DNA of 64,000 nucleotides from Streptomyces indicus. Lineage in GTDB: Bacteria; Actinomycetota; Actinomycetes; Streptomycetales; Streptomycetaceae. The translations under genes and the position numbers were made by a program. The notes beneath the pieces are model-generated. The model was not told where the DNA came from. It saw nothing but the letters and a program-made list of their open reading frames with translations, and did no database searches. The stretch covers positions 434,001-498,000 of the forward strand of contig NZ_FNFF01000004.1 in assembly GCF_900100315.1 (NCBI RefSeq). The letters are read 5' to 3'. This document shows, in pieces, positions 37,644 to 45,644 of the stretch. Numbering within the stretch: the stretch's first letter is position 1; each line of letters opens with the position of its first letter.

Positions 37644-38800
37644 GCGCGCCGTCCCTTCGGCAGGCCGAGCAGCCGCTCGGCGATGATGTCCCGCTGGATC
37701 TCGTTGGTGCCGGCGTAGACCGGACCCGCGAGCGAGAAGACATAGCCCTCGGCCCAGTCGTAAGCGCCCTCGTGCGCGGCCAACTCGCCGTCCGCGCCGA
37801 GGAGATCGAGCGCGGTCTCGTGCAGCGCGATGTCGTACTGCGACCAGAACACCTTGTTCAGGGAGGACTCCGCACCGATGGTCTCGCCGCAGGCGAAACG
37901 GGCGGCGTTGGCGGCCGTGAACAGCTGGTACGCGCGGGCGCCGACCACCGCGTCCGCCACCCGGTCCCTGAGCGCGGTGTCGGCGGGATCGCCCCGCTCA
38001 CGCCAGAGCTCGCGCAGCCGGTCGGCCGCCGCCAGGAAGCGGCCGGGGGAGCGGAGCGTGAGCCCGCGCTCGTTGCCCGTGGTCGACATGGCGATCCGCC
38101 AGCCCTGGCCCACCTCGCCGATGACGTCCTCGTCGGGCACGAACACCTCGTCGAGGAAGAGCTCGGCGAAGGCCGGTTTGCCGTCGAGGCGTCCGATGGG
38201 GCGGACCGTCACGCCAGGCGCCCGCAGATCGAACATCAGATACGTGAGACCGCGGTGCGGGCGGTCCGCGTCCGGGTCCGTGCGGAAGATACCGAAGGCC
38301 CGGTCCGCGAACGCCGCCCGCGACGACCAGGTCTTCTGCCCGCTGAGCAGCCAGCCCCCGTCGGTGCGTACGGCGCGGGACTTGAGCGAGGCCAGATCAC
38401 TTCCCGCCTCCGGCTCCGACCAGGCCTGCGCCCAGATCACCTCGCCGCTCGCCATCGGCGGCAGGACCCGGGCCTTCTGCTCGGGGGTGCCGTGATCGAG
38501 GAGGGTGGGGGCGAGGAGGTTGATGCCGTTCTGCGAGACGCGTCCCGGGCCGCCCGCCGCGTAGTACTCCTCCTCGAAGATCAGCCACTTGAAGATGTCC
38601 ACGCCCCGGCCGCCGTACTCCTCCGGCCAGGAGACCACCGACCAGCGGTCGGCGGACAGCCGGGCCTCCCACGCCCGGTGCTGGGCGAAGCCCTCCTCCG
38701 TCTCCAGTGAAGTGAGCGGCTGCGAGGGGACGTTGGCGCGCAGCCATCGCCTGGCCTCCTGCCGGAACGCCTGCTCCTCGGGTGATTCGTCCAGGTCCAC
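37640..38800 (-). CDS. Acyl-CoA dehydrogenase, large subunit type (IpdE1/FadE30-like)
   Basis: A 386-residue FAD-dependent acyl-CoA dehydrogenase. Family motifs: WPEEYGGRGVDIFKWLIF, WAQAWSEPEAGSDLASLKSR (FAD/acyl-CoA loop, residues about 125-145), GQKTWSSRAAFAD, and at the end PVYAGTNEIQRDIIAERLLGLP. The start is the GTG at 38800 in front of DLDESPEEQAFRQEARRWL. It is divergent from an SDR gene, and the 75-base gap contains a KstR2-box-like site. It is co-transcribed with the small ACAD gene. The exact substrate within the HIP-CoA pathway cannot be set from sequence alone. Confidence 0.85.
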   Translation of the reverse strand: MDLDESPEEQAFRQEARRWLRANVPSQPLTSLETEEGFAQHRAWEARLSADRWSVVSWPEEYGGRGVDIFKWLIFEEEYYAAGGPGRVSQNGINLLAPTLLDHGTPEQKARVLPPMASGEVIWAQAWSEPEAGSDLASLKSRAVRTDGGWLLSGQKTWSSRAAFADRAFGIFRTDPDADRPHRGLTYLMFDLRAPGVTVRPIGRLDGKPAFAELFLDEVFVPDEDVIGEVGQGWRIAMSTTGNERGLTLRSPGRFLAAADRLRELWRERGDPADTALRDRVADAVVGARAYQLFTAANAARFACGETIGAESSLNKVFWSQYDIALHETALDLLGADGELAAHEGAYDWAEGYVFSLAGPVYAGTNEIQRDIIAERLLGLPKGRRA

Positions 38801-38845
38801 GGGCGCCCCAACTCCTCGTCCGGCCTTCGGTCTTCGACCTTCCCT

Positions 38846-38859
38846 AACAAGTGTTTGGT
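38846..38859. promoter_or_regulatory. KstR2-box-like operator, site 1
   Basis: AACAAGTGTTTGGT fits 9 of the 10 fixed positions of the mycobacterial KstR2 motif AnCAAGnnCTTGnT (13 of 14 counting free positions). CTAAC and GTTAG flank it symmetrically (38844-38866). It sits between the divergent ACAD and SDR genes and overlaps the likely -10 of the SDR gene. Confidence 0.65.
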
Positions 38860-38875
38860 AGGTTAGCCTCCTGCC

Positions 38876-39682
38876 GTGACCGACAACAAGCCTGGGACGG
38901 GCAGCAAGCCGCAGTACGTGAAAGGCCACGGGCTCCTCGACGGGCGCACCGCCGTGATCACCGCGGCCGCCGGGGCGGGCATCGGCGGTGCCACCGCCCG
39001 CCGCTTCCTCGAAGAGGGCGCGTCCGTGGTCATCAGCGACGCGCACGAGCGCCGGCTAGCGGAGTCGGAGGCCGAGCTCGCCAAGGAGTTCGGGGCGGAC
39101 AAGGTGGCCGCGCTGCCCTGCGACGTGACCGACGAGTCCCAGGTGCAGGCGCTTTTCTCCTACGTGGCCGAGCGCCACGGAGGACTCGACCTGGTCGTCA
39201 ACAACGCGGGCCTCGGCGGCACTTCGGACCTGGTCGACATGACCGACGAGCAGTGGAGCCGCGTCCTCGACGTCACGCTCAACGGCACCTTCCGCTGCGT
39301 GCGCGCGGCGCTGCGGCACTTCAAGGAGTCGGGCTCCGGTGGCGTGATCGTCAACAACGCCTCCGTCATCGGCTGGCGCGCGCAGGCCGGGCAGGCGCAC
39401 TACGCGGCCGCGAAGGCCGGGGTCATGGCACTCACGCGGACCGCGGGAATCGAGGGGGCCGCGTACGGGGTGCGGGTCAACGCCGTCTCGCCGAGCCTCG
39501 CCATGCACCCGCACCTCGTGAAGGTCACGACCCCGGAGCTGCTCGAGGAACTGACGGCGCGCGAGGCCTTCGGGCGGTACGCCGAGCCGTGGGAGGTGGC
39601 CAACGTGATCGTGTTCCTGGCCGGCCCCTACTCCTCGTACATGACGGGCGAGGTCGTCTCCGTGAGCAGCCAGCATGCGTAG
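38876..39682 (+). CDS. Short-chain dehydrogenase/reductase in the KstR2-type cluster
   Basis: A 268-residue SDR. It has an unusual glycine motif TAAAGAGIGGATA (residues about 28-40), NNAGLGG, and the catalytic Ser in NNASVIGW with YAAAK. The C-terminus ends SVSSQHA. The start GTG at 38876 is only 10 bases after the operator, and no ribosome site is visible; TAGGTT at 38859-38864 would serve as -10, so the mRNA is probably leaderless. It likely oxidises a hydroxyacyl-CoA intermediate in ring degradation. The TetR gene follows 30 bases downstream. Confidence 0.82.
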   Translation: MTDNKPGTGSKPQYVKGHGLLDGRTAVITAAAGAGIGGATARRFLEEGASVVISDAHERRLAESEAELAKEFGADKVAALPCDVTDESQVQALFSYVAERHGGLDLVVNNAGLGGTSDLVDMTDEQWSRVLDVTLNGTFRCVRAALRHFKESGSGGVIVNNASVIGWRAQAGQAHYAAAKAGVMALTRTAGIEGAAYGVRVNAVSPSLAMHPHLVKVTTPELLEELTAREAFGRYAEPWEVANVIVFLAGPYSSYMTGEVVSVSSQHA

Positions 39683-39712
39683 GCGCCGGTCGTGCGGGCG
39701 GACAATGGTGGG

Positions 39713-40324
39713 GTGCCGAAGCAGAACGACAAGACCGTGACCCCGTCGCCCGCCCGCCGCCGCGAACTCCTCGCGACCGCCGCCGAGGTGTTCGCCGCGC
39801 AGGGGTACAACGCCACCACCGTCCGCAAGATCGCCGACGAGGCGGGGATGCTCGCGGGCAGCCTCTACTACCACTTCGACTCCAAGGAGGGGATCCTCGA
39901 CGAGATCCTCTCCTCCTTCCTCGAAGAGCTCTGGCAGGGCTACGACGCCGTGCTCGCCGCCGGCCTAGGGCCGCGCGAGACCATCGAGGCCCTGGTCACG
40001 GAGTCCTTCCGGGAGATCGACCGGCACCGGGCGGCCGTCGCGATCTACCAGAAGGAGTCGAAGCACCTCGCCAAGCAGGAGCGCTTCGGCTATCTCGTCG
40101 AGTCGCAGCAGAAGTTCGAGAAGGCCTGGCTCGGCACCCTCGAACGCGGCGTCGCGGCCCAGGTCTTCCGCTCCGACCTGGACATCCGCCTCACGTACCG
40201 CTTCGTGCGCGACACCGTGTGGGTGGCCGCGTCCTGGTACCGGCCCGGCGGGCAGCACAGCCCGGAGGAGATCGCCCGGCAGTACCTGTCGATGGTCCTG
40301 GACGGAATCGCCGTACGCGAGTAA
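39713..40324 (+). CDS. kstR2: TetR-family repressor, KstR2-like
   Basis: A 203-residue TetR regulator. The N-terminal helix-turn-helix is RRRELLATAAEVFAAQGYNA, then TTVRKIADEAGMLAGSLYYHFDSKEGIL. The C-terminal ligand domain (EALVTESFREIDRHRAAVAIYQKESKHL, FVRDTVWVAASWY) resembles KstR2, which senses HIP-CoA. The reading frame is open from 39692, but the GTG at 39713 is chosen: GACAAT at 39701-39706 is a good -10, and transcription would begin at the start codon itself, a leaderless form common in Streptomyces. Its presence with IpdA/B/C, EchA20 and FadA6 homologues and two KstR2-like boxes supports the name. Confidence 0.7.
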   Translation: MPKQNDKTVTPSPARRRELLATAAEVFAAQGYNATTVRKIADEAGMLAGSLYYHFDSKEGILDEILSSFLEELWQGYDAVLAAGLGPRETIEALVTESFREIDRHRAAVAIYQKESKHLAKQERFGYLVESQQKFEKAWLGTLERGVAAQVFRSDLDIRLTYRFVRDTVWVAASWYRPGGQHSPEEIARQYLSMVLDGIAVRE

Positions 40325-40350
40325 CTCAGTTTCCTGATTGGGGAGTTGTC

Positions 40351-41508
40351 ATGGCCGAGGCCTACATAGTCGAAGCGGTCCGTACGCCGGTGGGCCGCCG
40401 CAAGGGCGGACTGTCCCAGGTGCACCCCGCGGACCTGGGCGCGCATGTGCTCAAGGCGCTGGTGGAGCGCGCGGGGATCGACGCCGCGGCCGTGGAGGAC
40501 GTGGTCTTCGGCTGCCTCGACACCGTCGGGCCGCAGGCCGGGGACATCGCGCGCACCGCGTGGCTGGCGGCCGGGCTGCCCGAGGAGGTGCCGGGTGTGA
40601 CCGTGGACCGGCAGTGCGGCTCCTCGCAGCAGGCCGTGCACTTCGCCGCGCAGGGCGTCCTGTCCGGTACGCAGGATCTGGTCGTGGCGGGCGGCGTCCA
40701 GAACATGACGATGATCCCGATCGCCTTCGCGTCGCGCCAGGCCGGCGAACCTCTCGGCCTGACCGAAGGGCCCTTCCACGGCTCGGTGGGCTGGGAGGCG
40801 CGCTACGGCAAGCAGCCCGTGAACCAGTTCCACGGCGCGGAGCTGATCGCGCAGAAGTGGGGGATCACGCGCCGCGACCAGGAGGAGTTCGCCCTGCGCT
40901 CCCACCAGCGGGCCCTGCGCGCCATCGACGAGGGCCGCTTCGCGCGCGAGACCGTCGCCTACGGCGACGTGACCGTGGACGAGGGCCCGCGCCGCGACAC
41001 CTCCCTGGAGAAGATGGCGGGCCTGAACCCCGTGGTGGAGGGCGGCACGATCACGGCGGCCTGCTCCTCGCAGGTCTCGGACGGCGCGGCGGCGATGCTG
41101 ATCGCCTCCGAACAGGCCGTACGGGAGCACGGGTTGACCCCGCGCGCCCGTATCCACCACCTCTCCGTACGCGGCGAGGACCCCATCCGCATGCTGTCGG
41201 CCCCGATCCCGGCGACGGCGTACGCGCTGAAGAAGACGGGCATGTCCATCGGCGACATCGACCTCGTCGAGATCAACGAGGCCTTCGCCCCGGTGGTCCT
41301 CGCCTGGCTCAAGGAGACGGGCGCGGACCCCGAGAAGGTCAACGTCAACGGCGGCGCCATCGCCCTCGGCCACCCACTGGGCGCCACGGGCGTGAAGCTG
41401 ATGACCACGCTGCTGCACGAACTGGAGCGCACGGGCGGGCGGTTCGGGTTGCAGACGATGTGTGAGGGTGGCGGCCAGGCGAATGTGACGATCATCGAGC
41501 GGCTCTGA
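40351..41508 (+). CDS. fadA6: Acetyl-CoA acetyltransferase (thiolase), FadA6-like
   Basis: A 385-residue degradative thiolase. The nucleophile is Cys89 in VDRQCGSSQQAVHFAAQGV; the second half of the active site is GGAIALGHPLGATG (His) and MCEGGGQANVTI (Cys). Normal length. GGGGAG precedes the ATG at 40351. It follows the TetR gene by 26 bases, as in mycobacterial KstR2 loci, where fadA6 neighbours kstR2. FadA6 removes acetyl-CoA from a late ring-opened intermediate. A small inverted repeat at 41555-41571 (CGGCGGAT with its complement) between this gene and the convergent HIT gene may stop transcription. Confidence 0.88.
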   Translation: MAEAYIVEAVRTPVGRRKGGLSQVHPADLGAHVLKALVERAGIDAAAVEDVVFGCLDTVGPQAGDIARTAWLAAGLPEEVPGVTVDRQCGSSQQAVHFAAQGVLSGTQDLVVAGGVQNMTMIPIAFASRQAGEPLGLTEGPFHGSVGWEARYGKQPVNQFHGAELIAQKWGITRRDQEEFALRSHQRALRAIDEGRFARETVAYGDVTVDEGPRRDTSLEKMAGLNPVVEGGTITAACSSQVSDGAAAMLIASEQAVREHGLTPRARIHHLSVRGEDPIRMLSAPIPATAYALKKTGMSIGDIDLVEINEAFAPVVLAWLKETGADPEKVNVNGGAIALGHPLGATGVKLMTTLLHELERTGGRFGLQTMCEGGGQANVTIIERL

Positions 41509-41561
41509 GCGCCGGGGCCGGTCCTCCGGCGAGGCGCGCACCGGGCCGGGGTCACGGCGGA

Positions 41562-42062
41562 TCATCCGCCGGGGCCCCGGCCGTCGCGTACCGCCCCGAG
41601 CAGGTCCAGCTCCCGCCCCAACTCCGCGCGCAGCAGGGTGTGTTCCGGCCCGAGCACGTGACGAGGGTCCGCCCAGCGGTCGGGCGGGTACAGCCAGACG
41701 GGCTTGACGGCGAGCTCCGGTGGCTCCCAGTCGTAGCGCGGCCAGACATGGGCGTGCAGGAACGGGTCCTTGTTGCCGAGGATCTCCAGGTTGACCCGGC
41801 GGAACCCCGGGTCGAGCCGCCCGCACACCCGCTCCACCGCCTCGCCGAGGCGCTCCATGTCGTCGAGGAAGGCGAGGCGGCGTGGGCGGGGGAGGTCCGT
41901 GAGGCGTTCCACGCCCGGGGTGTCGGTCAGGAGGACCGAGTAGCCCGGCAGGAACTGGGTGTCGCCGATCACCGCGAAGCCCGCGGTCAATCGGCGGAGC
42001 ACCGTGGGGTTTTCGCCGGACAGGGCCGTGGCGATGCGGTCCGTGCGCCATGTGCCGGGCAT
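41562..42062 (-). CDS. HIT-family protein (predicted nucleotide hydrolase or transferase)
   Basis: A 166-residue histidine-triad protein. The HIT motif appears as LHAHVWPRYDWEPPE (H-x-H-x-x-x, near residue 122), with upstream strand GDTQFLPGYSVLLTD and helix DMERLGEAVERVCG. HIT proteins act on phosphoramidates or dinucleoside polyphosphates such as Ap4A through the central His. The third His of the classical triad is replaced (HVWPRY), as in a subgroup common in actinobacteria. GAGGGAG lies before the ATG. It interrupts the catabolic cluster without obvious relation to it. Confidence 0.75.
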   Translation of the reverse strand: MPGTWRTDRIATALSGENPTVLRRLTAGFAVIGDTQFLPGYSVLLTDTPGVERLTDLPRPRRLAFLDDMERLGEAVERVCGRLDPGFRRVNLEILGNKDPFLHAHVWPRYDWEPPELAVKPVWLYPPDRWADPRHVLGPEHTLLRAELGRELDLLGAVRDGRGPGG

Positions 42063-42136
42063 GTCGTCTCCCTCGGGTCGGGGCGGGTCGATTCGGGTCC
42101 GGCTAGGTGGGGGCGGTCCGGGCGGAACAGGATTTC

Positions 42137-42190
42137 TCTTGACGTCGAGATTCTTCGGTGTGAGACTGCCGCGGTGTCTTGATGTCGAGA
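42137..42190 (+). promoter_or_regulatory. Two direct copies of a partial palindrome before an MFS gene
   Basis: TCTTGACGTCGAGA at 42137 and TCTTGATGTCGAGA at 42177 differ at one base; the centres are 40 bases apart. Each is a near-palindrome of the kind bound by MarR-family dimers. The second copy ends 15 bases before the start codon, so binding there would block expression. Confidence 0.55.
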
Positions 42191-42205
42191 TAAATCGGGG
42201 GAGCG

Positions 42206-43639
42206 GTGCGGGGAAAGGGCAACGGCGCGGGGCTGATCGGGCAGTTGAGGCGGCCGCCCGGCGGGCGTGATGCGCGGCTGATGCTGTCCGCGCAGTTCGT
42301 CGACCGGACGGGGACCGGGGTGTGGGCCGCCTCGTGCGTCCTGTACTTCACCGTCGTCACCGGGCTCGACGCCGCCCGGATCGGGCTGCTCCTCGGGATC
42401 GCGGGCGTGGCGGGCATCGCCGGGTCGCCGGTCGCCGGGCGGCTCGCGATGAGCTTCCCGGTGCGGACCCTGCTCATCGCCTGCCACGTGCTGCGGATCG
42501 GCAGCGTCGGGCTGCTGCTCGTCCTCGACAGCTTCGCCGCGCTGCTGCCGGTCGTGGCCCTGACCTCCGCCGGCGACCGGGCCGCCAAGACGCTGGAGAT
42601 GGTGTTCGCGACCGAGGTGGCGGGGGAGCGGCGGGGCACCTACCAGGCCCTGTTCCGTACGGTCGCGAACGCCGGGTACGCGCTCGGCGCCGGGATCGCC
42701 GCGCTCGGCCTGGTCTTCGGCGCGTACCGGACGCTGATCCTCGCCAATGTTCTCTCGTTCCTGGTGGCGGCGCTTCTGGTGCGCTGCACGCGGCTGCGTA
42801 CCCCCGCAGGAGTCGTCAAGTCCGGGGCAGGGCAGGAGAGTTCGCGGAGGCGTCGGCGCGGGCCGTGGCGGGACCGCGGGTATCTGCGGTTCGTGCTGCT
42901 CGACGTCCCGCTGAACCTCGACGACACGATCCTGATGGTCGGCCTGCCCCTGTGGCTGGTGAGCAGCACGGATGCGCCGCATCTGCTCGTGCCGGTGTTC
43001 CTTGTGGTCAACACGGTGATGGTGGTGCTGCTCCAACTCCCGTTCTCCGCGCGCTTCGACGGGCCGCAGGGCGCGGTACGGGCCCTGCGGAGTTACGGGG
43101 TCGCGGTCGCGGCGGGCTGCGGGCTGCTCGCGCTGTCCGCCGTGACCTCGGCGGCGTGGGCCGCGGTGCTGCTCGTGCTCACGGCGGTCGTGGTGACCGT
43201 CGCGGAGCTGCTGCGCTCGGTCAGCTCCTGGGAACTCGCCGTCTCGCTCGCCCCGGAGCGCGAGCGTGCCGCCTACCTGGGCGTCGCGGGAATGGCCCAG
43301 TCCGTGCAGAAGTCCGCGGGCCCGCCGCTGGTCACCGGTGCGGTGATGGCGGCGGGCCCGGCCGGTTGGCTCGCGCTCGGCGGTGTGCTCGCCGGGCTGT
43401 CCGTCGTGCAACGGGCCGCGAGCGCACGGCGGTTGGCGGTAATGGAGGCGAGGACCGGTACGGCCGAGGGGCGGCCGAGGGCCGAGGAGCTGCCGACCGC
43501 CGCGGGCCGGACGGCGGACCCGGCCGCCCGGCCCGCGGGAACGGTCACCGCCGAGCCCGCGGACAAGGCCGCCGTCGGACCGGCGGCCGCGCCCGCCATG
43601 GCCGCCGACGACCGGCTCAGTCCACCAGCCGCGCCCTGA
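42206..43639 (+). CDS. Major facilitator superfamily transporter
   Basis: A 477-residue MFS protein with 12 predicted helices. It begins VRGKGNGAGLIGQLRRPPG, then VDRTGTGVWAASCVLYF in helix 1 and GSPVAGRLAMSFP between helices 2 and 3, where the usual GxLaDrxGrr motif is reduced. The last 70 residues form a hydrophilic Ala/Gly-rich tail. Start GTG 42206 after GGGGGAGC. It is probably a drug or metabolite exporter. Its 3' end overlaps the convergent phosphatase gene by 23 bases. Two repeat operators precede it. Confidence 0.82.
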   Translation: MRGKGNGAGLIGQLRRPPGGRDARLMLSAQFVDRTGTGVWAASCVLYFTVVTGLDAARIGLLLGIAGVAGIAGSPVAGRLAMSFPVRTLLIACHVLRIGSVGLLLVLDSFAALLPVVALTSAGDRAAKTLEMVFATEVAGERRGTYQALFRTVANAGYALGAGIAALGLVFGAYRTLILANVLSFLVAALLVRCTRLRTPAGVVKSGAGQESSRRRRRGPWRDRGYLRFVLLDVPLNLDDTILMVGLPLWLVSSTDAPHLLVPVFLVVNTVMVVLLQLPFSARFDGPQGAVRALRSYGVAVAAGCGLLALSAVTSAAWAAVLLVLTAVVVTVAELLRSVSSWELAVSLAPERERAAYLGVAGMAQSVQKSAGPPLVTGAVMAAGPAGWLALGGVLAGLSVVQRAASARRLAVMEARTGTAEGRPRAEELPTAAGRTADPAARPAGTVTAEPADKAAVGPAAAPAMAADDRLSPPAAP

Positions 43640-44501
43640 GCGCCGCGATCACCCCCCAGTTCAGGCCGAGCCCATCTCGTACGTAGCCGGTCAGCCCGCC
43701 GAAGTCCGCCTTCGCCTGGTCCAGCGCGGCCCCCAGATAGTCGGGCCGCACCTCCTGGACCGGGATCAGCAGGTCCGGGTTCTGCATCAGGCCCAGTGCC
43801 CGGATGCCCTCCCGCGTGCGGCGGTCGGCCTCTGCGCGGTAGGTGTTGGACGCGAGGAAGTCCTCCTTCGCCGTCGAGTCGGGCACGCCCACCAGGCGGA
43901 GCAGCAGATAACTCGTCCAGCCCGTACGGTCCTTGCCCGAGGTGCAGTGGTAGAGCACCGGGCCGCGGGCCCGCGCCAGATCGCGCAGGGTGTCCGCGAA
44001 CTGCGTGCGGTTGGCGGCGTCCGTGACGAACGCGCGGTAGATCGTCCGCATCAGCTCCGCGCCCCGGTCGCCGCCGAGGGCGGCCTCCTGGCGTACGGGA
44101 TCGCGTGAGCCGATGATCTGGAGCAGCTGTGCGTACAGGCCGAGATCGCTCACCGGGCGCGCCACCGGGGTCACTCCCGCGGGCAGCCGGTCCGCACCGT
44201 TCTGCTGCACCTCGAACGGGACCCGGAAGTCGATGGCACGTGTCAACCGGAGCCCGGCGAGGGTGGTCACGTCCGCGTCGGTGAGCTTGCCGAGTTCGTC
44301 GGCGCGGTACACCCGGCCGTAGCGGACCGCGTCGCCGTCGTACGTGCGGTAGCCGCCCAGGTCACGGACGTTGACCGCGCCCTGGAGCGGGATGTGCCGC
44401 CGTACAGCCGTGGGCCGGTGCGCGGCGGCGGGCGCCGCGGCGACCGCAAGGGCGGCCGTCGCGGCGGTGGTGCTCAGCAGTGCGCGTCTCGTCAGGGGCA
44501 T
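43617..44501 (-). CDS. Exported tyrosine-type protein phosphatase (PtpB/DSP-like)
   Basis: A 294-residue protein with a signal peptide, TRRALLSTTAATAALAVAAAPAAA; the twin-Arg followed by a long Ala-rich stretch suggests Tat export. The mature part is a tyrosine-phosphatase fold: GAVNVRDLGGYRTYDGDAVRYG at the start (as in mycobacterial PtpB) and the P-loop VLYHCTSGKDRTGWTS (C-x5-R, near residue 190). Substrates may be phosphotyrosine proteins, phosphoinositides or other phosphate esters. GGAGGAGC precedes the ATG. It starts only 27 bases after the NPD-family gene, so it may be the last gene of the catabolic operon. Confidence 0.85.
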   Translation of the reverse strand: MPLTRRALLSTTAATAALAVAAAPAAAHRPTAVRRHIPLQGAVNVRDLGGYRTYDGDAVRYGRVYRADELGKLTDADVTTLAGLRLTRAIDFRVPFEVQQNGADRLPAGVTPVARPVSDLGLYAQLLQIIGSRDPVRQEAALGGDRGAELMRTIYRAFVTDAANRTQFADTLRDLARARGPVLYHCTSGKDRTGWTSYLLLRLVGVPDSTAKEDFLASNTYRAEADRRTREGIRALGLMQNPDLLIPVQEVRPDYLGAALDQAKADFGGLTGYVRDGLGLNWGVIAALRARLVD

Positions 44502-44528
44502 GACGCTCCTCCCGTACGGGGAAGGGGA

Positions 44529-45644
44529 TCACCCTGGTGTCGGCAGGGTGCCGTGCGCTGGTGCCGGTGCGGAAGATTGGGGTGGGGCGGGCTCGTGCGA
44601 CGGAGTGTTCAGCCGTACGAGGACCGCCTCGGCCTCGGCCATCACGCGGTCCACCAGCTCCTTGCAGGAGGGCAGGTCCTCGATGACGCCCGCGACCTGC
44701 CCGGAGGCCATCACGCCGAGGTCGGTGCGGCCCTCGACCATCGAGGCCTTGAGCAGCATGGGGCTGTTCGCAGCGAGCAGGACCTGGCTCCAGGCCAGCT
44801 CCTTGCCGTGCTTCATGGCGAGCCCGTCGCGCACCATCTGCCGCCAGCTGAGGCCGGACAGCTTGCGGAAGGCCGCCGCGTGGCGGACCGCGCGGGCGAG
44901 CGTGCGGGTGCGGCCCGCGTTCTCGAGCGAGGTGACGAGGTCGGTACGGAGCATGCGGTGCGGCAGTCCGTCCACGGCCGTCGTGACTGTGACGTCCTTG
45001 ACCGTCGCCGCGAGATAGCGGGCCTTGACGGCGTCGGGGACGGTCGAGTCGGAGGTGAGCAGGAAGCGGGTGCCCATGGCGACACCCGCCGCCCCGTACG
45101 CGAGCGCGGCCACGAGCCCGCGTCCGTCATGGAACCCGCCCGCCGCCACCACCGGGATGTCCACGGCGTCGACCACCTGCGGCAGCAGCACGGTCGTCGC
45201 CACGTCGCCCGTGTGCCCGCCGCCCTCGCCGCCCTGCACGATCACCGCGTCCGCACCCCAGGCGGCCACCTTCTCGGCGTGCCGGCGCGCCCCGATCGAG
45301 GGGACGACGACCACGCCCGCCTCCTTGAGCTCCGCGATCAGCTCGCGCGAGGGGGCGAGGGCGAAGGAGGCCACCTTCACGCCCTCGTCGATGATGATCC
45401 GCACCCGGTCGCCCGCGTCCCCGGCGTCCGCCCGCAGGTTCACGCCGAAGGGTTCCGAGGTGCGGGACTTCACCTCCCGTACCGCCGAACGCAGTTGATC
45501 GACGGTCATCGTCGCCGAGGCCAGAATGCCGAGCGCGCCCGCGTTCGCCGTGGCCGAGACCAGGCGCGGGCCGGCCACCCAGCCCATGCCGGTCTGGACG
45601 ATCGGGTGGCGGACGCCGACGAGGCGCGTGAGTGCGGTCTCCAT
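44529..45644 (-). CDS. ipdC: Nitronate monooxygenase-family flavoprotein (IpdC-like)
   Basis: A 371-residue FMN enzyme of the 2-nitropropane dioxygenase family. Segments: LVGVRHPIVQTGMGWVAGPR, LGILASATMTVDQLRSAVRE, VIVQGGEGGGHTGDVATTVLLP (FMN-phosphate loop, near 140-160), AAGGFHDGRGLVAAL and YGAAGVAMGTRFLLT. In mycobacteria IpdC is an FMN enzyme of the HIP-CoA pathway encoded next to ipdAB, as here. The ATG at 45644 shares one base with the stop of ipdB (TGATG). An Ala/Pro-rich tail ends the protein. Confidence 0.85.
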   Translation of the reverse strand: METALTRLVGVRHPIVQTGMGWVAGPRLVSATANAGALGILASATMTVDQLRSAVREVKSRTSEPFGVNLRADAGDAGDRVRIIIDEGVKVASFALAPSRELIAELKEAGVVVVPSIGARRHAEKVAAWGADAVIVQGGEGGGHTGDVATTVLLPQVVDAVDIPVVAAGGFHDGRGLVAALAYGAAGVAMGTRFLLTSDSTVPDAVKARYLAATVKDVTVTTAVDGLPHRMLRTDLVTSLENAGRTRTLARAVRHAAAFRKLSGLSWRQMVRDGLAMKHGKELAWSQVLLAANSPMLLKASMVEGRTDLGVMASGQVAGVIEDLPSCKELVDRVMAEAEAVLVRLNTPSHEPAPPQSSAPAPAHGTLPTPG

